Origin: Protea cynaroides
Lineage: Eukaryota; Streptophyta; Magnoliopsida; Proteales; Proteaceae
Assembly: GCA_028583415.1 (NCBI GenBank)
Contig: CM053270.1
Location: 60,415,117 to 60,479,116, forward strand
Direction: 5' to 3'
Length of the DNA stretch: 64,000 nucleotides
Positions within the stretch are counted from its first letter, which is position 1, and every line of letters starts with the position of its first letter. The translations under genes and the position numbers were made by a program. Positions 56,890 through 64,000 of this stretch are shown in pieces. A model generated the notes under the pieces. That model was not told where the DNA came from. It worked only from the letters and a program-made list of their open reading frames with translations, and did no database searches.

Positions 56890-59830
56890 TACACTAATTG
56901 TTTGTTTCCAGAGGAAAGCAAGCTCAGACAAGCAAACCCCTCTAGAGGAAAACCTCTTGCTAGTGAATCTTGATCAGAGCAATTGAAGAGCAGTGAGAAA
57001 GCCATAAAAATTCGTCACAATTGAGGGGTTGCCCTCTTGGGTAAACCAATCAAGAAGAAATTTAAGCAGTCTCACTCTCACACATAACATGTCACACCTC
57101 AATTCTGGACTAACCAGTGGTGTGATGAAAAGTCATGAGAACTAACGGTTCAAACCAAAATCTCGTATAGGTTGTGCCAACCATGTTAAACCAAAACACA
57201 TTCCACAGTAATAATCAGAGATAATAAAATAAATAGCAGAAGTCTTATTAATAATGAATTGAGGTCTACATGATAAATAATTAAATAATCCAGTTATCTC
57301 CAAGTAACCAAAACATAATTTATACATATTACAAGTATCAAAATACGAAAGTTTAACATTAAGCGTAACCATAGTTGAAACACTCGCTTGACGAGTCATA
57401 TTTGTCATCCACAGCTTGCACATCCATAGCCATCATTTGTCCATATGTCGACACATTTATGTAGTCTTCAACAGTAACACTTGCAACATCAGAAACTAAA
57501 AAGAATTGCACGCGCAAGGGTCAGCTCTCTAACTTGAGCTCAGTGAGTGAATAAAACAATGCGCAAACATATGCATGCATTCAATTCATATCTTTGGTCT
57601 AGTTTTTAAGTTTTCAATGTGCTATAGAAATGATTGGCGGCCATCGCACCTCTATACACGAGTGTGTGAATTCGCCCAATGGATCAAATACCATTGTCGT
57701 CTCACATGCACCCAACATGAAATAGAGATAGAGCTAAAGTGTTCGAATCACACACCGCCAACACTTTCCCTGATGCCCTACTCATACCAACACGTAAGCC
57801 CCTATTGGCAAGGGCTTGCAAACTGAGCTCGCAACTAACTAATCCTAATGCCATCCAAATGTATCAAAGGCCTGACCCCAGCATCCCTCAATATGTCCAT
57901 AGAGATAGAGCTAAGGTCCCTCGGCAAAGTCAAAGACCTCACAGTCCGAGACCACCTCCCCTGATACCCTATGGCGTAATGGCTCTGCTAAAGTAATGGC
58001 GATACGACGATGTCAGTGGGCAAGACTTGAGTAGAAATAAAGCTAGAGTCTGGTGACCAGGTTGAACCACAATACCACGTCTTCACCTTGATGCTTTACT
58101 CCCATGCAACACACTAACCACACACACAATCACATGCCTATTCCTAGTACCATCATCATCATGTTATATATAAACAGAAATAAATATGCATGAACATGAA
58201 TAATAATAATATTGGATGACATGTGAGATGCATATTACAAGCATACAAACATAGAAATATTCATTGCATTGGACAAATAAAATAAAACAGTTTGTTATTA
58301 TCCAATTAGTTTAAGTTTTGTTCCCTCACCTTTGATTGATGTTTGTTCCTCTCTCAAGCATTGGAAGTCACTTTGAATCTATTGAGAACCTAAACAATTA
58401 ATGTATAAGTTAGGGTTCGATTGTACCAAGTTACAGTCGTCGAAAACCTTGTTTAGTCCCAAAATATACTTGTTGTTATCGTATGGTTGATCCCTGTGGT
58501 CGACCCTATGGTTTTAATATATGCGACCATATGACGTACGGTCGATCCTATGGTCACACTACATGCGACCGCACATGCAACCACACGATTTCTGGAAACT
58601 TCCCGAATAGCTGTGGTAGACACACTGATCACCCTATGGTCGACCGTAGCTGCGACCATACAAAGTTTGTTCTGATTTTTACTTCTAATACGAGTTCCTC
58701 CTCTGGGCTCAACAATAAGGTTCCTACTACGATCAGTCTATGTCATTAAATCATAGTTTTTCCCTCATCCATTATCCCTAACCTATGCTCTATGCTTTCC
58801 CATAGAAAACCTATAACCGAAATCATTGTATTAGGTTTCACATATCAACTTGAAAAGAAACTATTCTATTTGATTTACCCTACAGAGTCAAGTCCATACC
58901 TTAAGCTTGCTATAGAGAGATAGAACTCTTCTCTGCAAAAAAAAACCCTTCTCGAAGCTTTCCTCCCCTTCTCTTCTTCTCCTTCTCCTTCTCTCTTTTT
59001 CTCCCTTAGGCTTAGGGTTTGAGATTGATCCAAAAGAGTAAAATAGAGTGAAGGACCGTCCTTTATATAGAGGGAAAACTTCCATGTAGTGTCCTTCTAC
59101 AATAAGGAAAGAGATCCCCTTTGATTTGGAAAATTTCCAATCACGGAGTCGGTTCTGGGTTCGTATGGTCGATAGTGTGGTCGCATAATCCATCGACTAT
59201 ACAAACCAAAACATGCGACCACATGTTGTGCGATCTCAACCTAGTCGACCATACGGTCGACCATACCCCTCAAAAATACTATACGTCTAAAATTTACTGG
59301 TTTTTAGTTTTTGACTGGTTGCTTCTACAGAAACTTAAACAGTCAAATACACCAACTTAATTTAATTTGTTGCATACTTCATCTTGTGGTTTCTTCATAT
59401 AATTGATTCACTTGAACCGATTATGATGAGAAGACCGATCACGATACAAAAAAAATAAGGTTAGACCGAATTTATGGTGTGCGGGTGTCACATAACGCTT
59501 GAATAGAGATGGAATCTCTTAGCAGTTGCTGACGTACATTAAGCCAATAGTGCAGCAATGCATCACTGCTCTTCTCTAGAACACTTGAGAAAAGTAAAAT
59601 CACATCCTCATTCAGTTTCATATCGAACTTTCCATCAACAAGCATGTCAAGCAGAGCAATCAACGGTGGAGTTTATCAGGCGCTTACATCAATGCATTGC
59701 ACGGAATGAATTCCAACTACTGGATCAGGACTGAAGTCTCTCTCTCCATAGTTAACCACCTCAGCTACAGCCAGATTTACCCAACATTTTTTTATTAAAT
59801 TGGGAATCGCAATGTTATCCTTCCACCTAC
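56890..59830 (-). pseudogene. BEACH-domain protein gene fragment, split by an LTR
   Basis: Two pieces on the minus strand, 59830-59498 and 57084-~56975, read as one protein when the intervening LTR and one 5-bp duplication are ignored. Piece one contains LIALLDMLVDGKFDMKLNED, VILLFSSVLEKSSDALLHYW and QQLLRDSISIQAL. Piece two continues in the same frame with CVRVRLLKFLLDWFTQEGN and ends at a stop. From memory this matches the armadillo-like/DUF4704 region of plant BEACH proteins (BCHB/BCHC group), where LLRDSISNRASCVRAGMLNF is the pattern. Two adjacent in-frame stops (TGA TAA at ~59674-59679, just before TPPLIALL) and the absence of any BEACH or WD40 exon nearby show it is a dead fragment. These giant proteins normally exceed 2000 residues. 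The family call is fairly good; the exact member is unknown. Confidence 0.6.
57090..59492 (-). mobile_element. Solo LTR (2.4 kb) of a gypsy-type retrotransposon
   Basis: Ends on the minus strand are TGTGACACC and GGTGTGACA, the TG...CA inverted ends of many plant gypsy LTRs. Flanking 5-mers are TAACA (57085-57089) and TAACG (59493-59497), four of five identical. A minus-strand TATA box (ctctatataaagg near 59070) sits a few bases before a likely start. Text at 58.48-58.66 kb and 59.16-59.27 kb is crowded with ggtcgacc and gcgaccata motifs. No primer site or pol follows either end, so it is a solo LTR. Confidence 0.72.
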
Positions 59831-59972
59831 ACAATAACGTTTGAGAGAAGATCCGAGTTCTGTTGGGGCTTGGAATTTGGGAGTAACGGTTGGGAAAAAG
59901 AATTTATAAAAAATAAAATGTTGGTTGGGAAAATAGAGGATCCAACAGTAACCAAGGGCTAAAGGGTAGTAG

Positions 59973-59992
59973 ATGAGATGAGATGAGATGAG
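59973..59992 (+). promoter_or_regulatory. Chain of four minimal uORFs before the TXNL4B-like start
   Basis: Pentanucleotide repeat atgag places ATGs at 59973, 59978, 59983 and 59988, each read as ATG AGA TGA (Met-Arg-stop), and a fifth ATG at 59993 that opens the true frame. The uORFs overlap one another, and the last one's stop (59994-59996) overlaps the real start codon. Confidence 0.8.
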
Positions 59993-62900
59993 ATGAGCTT
60001 CCTCTTGACGACACTAACGAAGAAGCAGGAGGTGGACTCTATCATCAGAGACACCATTGACAAAGTTCTCGACCTTCGCTTTGGTAGAGCTTCCGATGCC
60101 GACTGTCATCAGCTTGATGATATTGTACGTACTCTCTAATATTAGGTTTTCATTCTTCCTTCCTTGTTCTTTGCATCTCAGCTGCTCCTGATATTACGAT
60201 TCTTTGATTCTACCATCTCCAGTGCCTTTAATTGGTAATAATCGTAATTCTTGGATGATCCCTTATATAACTATTAGTTGCTTGGATGTTTTGGTTGGAG
60301 TTCAATGATAGTCAAATTGAATCAGGAATTGTTTTAAATATTGTATTATATTATAAAAAAAAATTTCATCTACACCCCCATCAAGGATTGCTAACATCGT
60401 CTACACCCACAAGAATGCAAAAACATCACCTAGGTCCACTTAACCGACAGAAATCACTAAAATTTTTGAAATACAGTTTTACCCCTCATATTATAAATTG
60501 AAAAATTAAAAAATTATGTCGATTTACTAATTTGTCCTTCAAATCAAACTTCTATTTTTTTTTCCTCTTTCATGTTCACTCTCTCATGTTGACTCTTTTT
60601 CGCCCTTTCGTTTTTCACTCAGCCAAGCCCTAATTTAGAGTCACTGTGATGAGCTCCCTCACTAGCGACAATGACCTCTCTCATCACTCAACTCATCGTC
60701 AACACCTCTCGATCGAAAGCCACCAAAAAGAGGGTTCTGGGGATTGACAATATCGGCGGGGGGGGGAGAGGAAGTTCCAAAAGAGGTGGATTACTGACAT
60801 CAGGGAAAAAAAAGAAGAAGGAAAGTTAGGAAAACTATATCAGGAAAATGCTGCTTAGCACGAATAGAGGAAATTCGCCCCATCGGCACTTGTAAAAGAT
60901 GAGAAACTCACCACCATCGCCGCCGTATCTGTTGACGAAGTTCATTGAAACGACCAATCGATCGATCGATTTCATAAATGCTGATTGTAGGGGGAGCTAC
61001 CGATCGATTATAGAACTAACCCGAGATGAGAGGAATTGCAATATGGATTATAGAAACTCAAATCCATATCTATAATCGATCTATAATTTGTATCCTGTAA
61101 CTTCATACGACCTCAACACCAAAGCAGAAATCAACAATTTGATCCCAGACCTCATATAACCATCAATCATCAAGTTCCACAAACACCGAATTACTCGCAC
61201 AAATTTCATCAAACACTTGGTGAGCGAGATCCATGCGAACCCCTTTCGAGTTCAAATCAACATGAGCAGTACCAAGAGGGCATCGTTCCAATCGAACCCT
61301 AGTTTTCTTACATATGCAAGGACCAAAATAAACACAATCCGACAGATTTAGCTGGAATACAGTCAATTACCTTCTGCTATTTCTTCCCTCTGTCGTGGTT
61401 TCTCCCCTGCTTTTACCTCCTTTTCTGCTTTAGCCTCCCTACTTTCCTTCCCTGTGAAATCCAAATCCCCTTACAAAAACGGAAGACGAAGAAGAAAGAC
61501 ATAAAGATAGGAAAACTAACCCAATCCTTCGATCAAGTCCGATGCACACATATGGATGATGAAATTCTCAGAGAAAGCTCTCACAGCAGCGGTTACAAGG
61601 TCTCAGAAATTTAGAGAGCAAGAGAGAATTAACAAGTTGGGTCAAGAAGAAGAACTTATATATAAAATTATTTTTTCCCAGTTGAAAGGATTTATACATA
61701 AAGGAGGCTTTGTTCAACATTTGTGAATTTCTTGGATTTGTTTCTAAAATTCTGAAAATCCCAGAGAATCTTCAATCTTGTAGCCTTCAAAGATGCACAG
61801 GAATCCAGAAGAGAGAGAAAAAGAAAGGGGTCAGGGACTCAGAGAACAGAAGGCGTTAAAAAGGAAAGAACCTACATTCCTAAACTATGGCCCTCTCTCC
61901 TTGGGTTATCTCAACTGCTTCGCCTTTCATTTTCTTTGTTTCTTCAAGCACTGGTTGAACTGATTAATCAATGCCGTTTGGAATGAAAGAGAGGGTGTTG
62001 GGTCTATAAAACCACGAAGAGGGCGACCAGTTCAACGCTTGTACCTTCTTTTTAGTCTTGCTGGTGTTTGATGGTCTAAACGCAGGCCCTGGTGCGAGAA
62101 AAGCTCTAAAGAGTCGATGGTTTCTGCTTACACAACTCTCATGGAAGACTCAAAACTAAAGCTAATGAAATACAAGAGTTGCAGAGTGATGAGAAGAGAA
62201 CCCAAGTCGAGAAACAGAGTAAGAGAGAGAGAGAGAAAGAGAGAGAGGAAACAATGCACAAGTGGAAGAGAGGGGTTTAGGTAAAGGGTATAATGGTCTT
62301 TTTAACAGGCTAAAAGGGCATTATTGTCTCTGAAATATTCCAATCCACCTGACGTTAGCATCTAACGGTGCTCAACTAAAGGAGTGGACTTCTTTGATTA
62401 CCATAGCTAAAGTTTTGGGATATAGGTGATGTTTTTGCATTCTTATGGGTGTAGATGATGTTAACGATCTTTGATGGGGTCTAGATGAAATTTTTCTATA
62501 TTATATGTATGCATAATTTCGAGCCTCGGTTTTTATTAGTGATGATAATTGCTTTTAAAAAGCCATTTTACTATAGAAATGGTGATGGCTACGTATATAT
62601 CATTGCAGGATGATAGTTGATTGATGGACAAGTTATAGCGTAATGATATATGCCTGGTCTGCAAAGACCAAATTTGCAGTAGGAATATGATTTTCCTGTT
62701 GTGAGTAATGATTCTCTTTGCCAGTATTTGGCTGGTAACTGATTAGAACAGGCATTTGAGATTCAATTTAACAGGAGTCTTAGTATGTGGTCTTGATTTT
62801 TGCAATGTGGGAGCAATCTGTGGTTTCTGCATTTCATTCTGGTTGTGCTGCATTTAGGAGTGCTAATTGGTATGTTTTGATGGGGTTGGTTTTAAAGTTT

Positions 62901-63481
62901 AAACTGTATCCTACATGACATGATCGCGAATGGAAAACTGATCCATGTTCTAAGAATTTAACATGCATCTGACGACACAATATAAAACTGATGTGCCTTT
63001 TTCTTGGCTTTGCCCTTTTTTTTTCTTTTTTTTTTGTGCTAACAGCTAGTTCCATCAATGTGGGTTATCTATGGTCAGGTTGATCTGACTCTTTTCCACA
63101 TTTTGAGAAGCATTATTCTCTAGCTAGGCCATGATGGAATTGATCCTTCATCAGTAGATAGTTTTTATTATAGTTCAGTGATGAGGTTGCTGTTGTCTAG
63201 AAGTTCTTGATTTTGCAGGCAACATTCTCCTTATTATTCTCCTGTTGGTACTATACTATTTATTCCACCACTAAATGGACAGACACTACTTATGTGTTGC
63301 TCAACTTTTCCTTTGGATAACAGCTTGCAAAATCAGCACGGGAGGTCTCCAAGTTTGCAACCATAGCATTGGTAGACATTGTCTCAGAAGAGATCCAGGT
63401 TTATGTCAAGTATTTTGACATTACTTTGATTTCATCAATGATATTTTTCTTCAATGCCCATCACCTGAAGATGGATTCAGG
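59993..63481 (+). CDS. TXNL4B: TXNL4B/Dim1-like spliceosomal thioredoxin-fold protein, 5' part
   Basis: Dim1-family proteins (DIB1/TXNL4A, and the paralog TXNL4B) have a thioredoxin fold without redox cysteines and act with U5/tri-snRNP in pre-mRNA splicing. Exon 1 59993-60124 (44 codons, phase 0, GTACGT donor) and exon 2 63324-63481 (cag acceptor, ends two bases into a codon at GG|GTGTAA). Reads MSFLLTTLTKKQEVDSIIRD, DKVLDLRFGR, then LAKSAREVSKFATIALVDIV, YVKYFDITLISSMIFFFNAH, LKMDSG. The remaining ~55 residues are off the right edge. The MSFLL start and FFFN..H(M/L)K(V/M)D blocks place it nearer TXNL4B than DIB1. Odd points: ISSM where relatives have a proline-containing IPST, and DADCHQ where relatives have a V-C-L-Q type. 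Both splice sites and frame are intact. Intron 1 (3.2 kb) carries a transposon. Confidence 0.88.
60354..62496. mobile_element. Pack-MULE-like element (~2.1 kb) with ~75-bp inverted repeats
   Basis: Left arm aaaaatttcatctacacccc ... gcaaaaacatcaccta (60354-~60433). The right arm (62420-62496) is its inverse with about eight differences. Long, gene-internal inverted repeats of this kind are typical of Mutator-like elements. The target is AT-rich, so the duplication could not be fixed (tattatat appears on both sides). The interior (60.6-62.3 kb) includes CT/GA-rich leader-like text and a minus frame at 61366-61163 containing VRLERCPLGTAHVDLNSKG, unidentified, plausibly captured host sequence. 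No transposase seen. Confidence 0.7.
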
Positions 63482-63567
63482 GTGTAACTCTTCTTCAGCA
63501 TTTTTTGGGGTAACATCTAGTTTCATGCATTTTACATCCTTGGCACCCTCACCACACCCCTACCCCC

Positions 63568-63606
63568 ACCCCCCCCCCCCCCAAAAAAAAAAAAAAAAAA
63601 AAAAAA
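63568..63606. repeat. C(n)A(n) compound homopolymer
   Basis: A run of 14 C passes directly into ~24 A, just inside intron 2 of the TXNL4B-like gene. It is the reverse-strand version of the T(n)G(n) runs elsewhere in the window. Confidence 0.85.
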
Positions 63607-64000
63607 GCAAAAAAACAAAAAACAAAAGGAAAAAAATAAATAAAACAAGTTGTGTCAATCTTGCAACTCTTCTATTTCTACTAAATTGGTATTTATGCTG
63701 TAAAATATGTCAAAAGGGCTTTAGAGGACACACAATAGTCCCCTGCAGGGTTTATCAAACAAAATTCCTGGACTATTAGAAGCTCATATAGGAAATAAAA
63801 TGTGAGAGGCCCTTCTTTGGCTTTTCAAGATGTTGATAGTACCTGAAACCCCTTTATTTTTTTCTTTCGGCGGTGGTTATTCAATGTTGACTCACCACTG
63901 TCTATGGTATGCTTAATTTTAAGCTTCCAATTGGAAGAAAAAAATATTAATAATTTGGGTCCTCTGCTTTTGTCATTGAATGCTTTCATGGTCTACCCAG

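Noticed and set aside
1..64000. CRISPR array, operon-like gene cluster, rRNA or bacterial transfer
   Set aside because: None of the required repeat spacing, gene packing or sequence signatures is present; the window is ordinary plant nuclear DNA.

Overview
This window is nuclear DNA from a flowering plant, almost certainly a eudicot. The genes have GT-AG introns and are plant-type: a chloroplast-pathway dihydroxy-acid dehydratase, a DYW-class PPR editing factor and a CHR4-related PHD/SANT protein. The spaces between and inside them are filled with plant transposon families (Tourist and hAT MITEs, Au-like SINE tails, a chromodomain Ty3/gypsy element, small LTR elements). The species cannot be named from the sequence.

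Layout. 1-1.5 kb: repeat-like DNA without a visible exon. 1.56-9.71 kb (+): the last 13 exons of a dihydroxy-acid dehydratase (DHAD) gene; the 5' exons are off the left edge. 10.6-12.3 kb: a G-rich tract, a 201-bp tandem duplication and a 654-bp hAT MITE. 12.75-14.58 kb (+): an intact intronless PPR-DYW gene. 14.8-15.5 kb: a LINE remnant. 17.28-21.29 kb: a rearranged duplicate of this neighbourhood, made of a broken PPR copy followed by DHAD exon 10, part of intron 10 and the DHAD 3' flank, with a 717-bp transposon inserted.

22.5-49.5 kb (-): a six-exon gene whose phases join into a protein of about 1018 residues with one PHD finger and one SANT/Myb-like domain. It resembles the two ends of the chromatin remodeller CHR4 without the chromodomain and SNF2 motor. 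Its third intron is 19.2 kb and holds most of the window's mobile DNA: hAT elements, a small LTR element, a damaged chromovirus, a Harbinger-like element and stretches of A, G and T homopolymer that look like faulty consensus.

51.95-55.61 kb (+): LSM5, complete in four exons, head to head with the PHD/SANT gene. 56.9-59.8 kb (-): a pseudogene fragment of a BEACH-domain protein gene, split by a 2.4-kb solo LTR. 59.99 kb to the right edge (+): the first two exons of a TXNL4B/Dim1-like spliceosomal thioredoxin-fold gene, with a chain of minimal uORFs before its start codon and a Pack-MULE-like element in intron 1.

Functionally the genes are housekeeping: branched-chain amino acid synthesis (DHAD), organelle RNA editing (PPR-DYW), chromatin (PHD/SANT) and pre-mRNA splicing or decay (LSM5, TXNL4B-like). 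No operon-like system, CRISPR array or rRNA is present. The most unusual items are the motorless CHR4-like gene, the solo LTR inside a BEACH gene fragment, the uORF chain, and the order-scrambled DHAD/PPR duplication with a paralogous empty site for its transposon.
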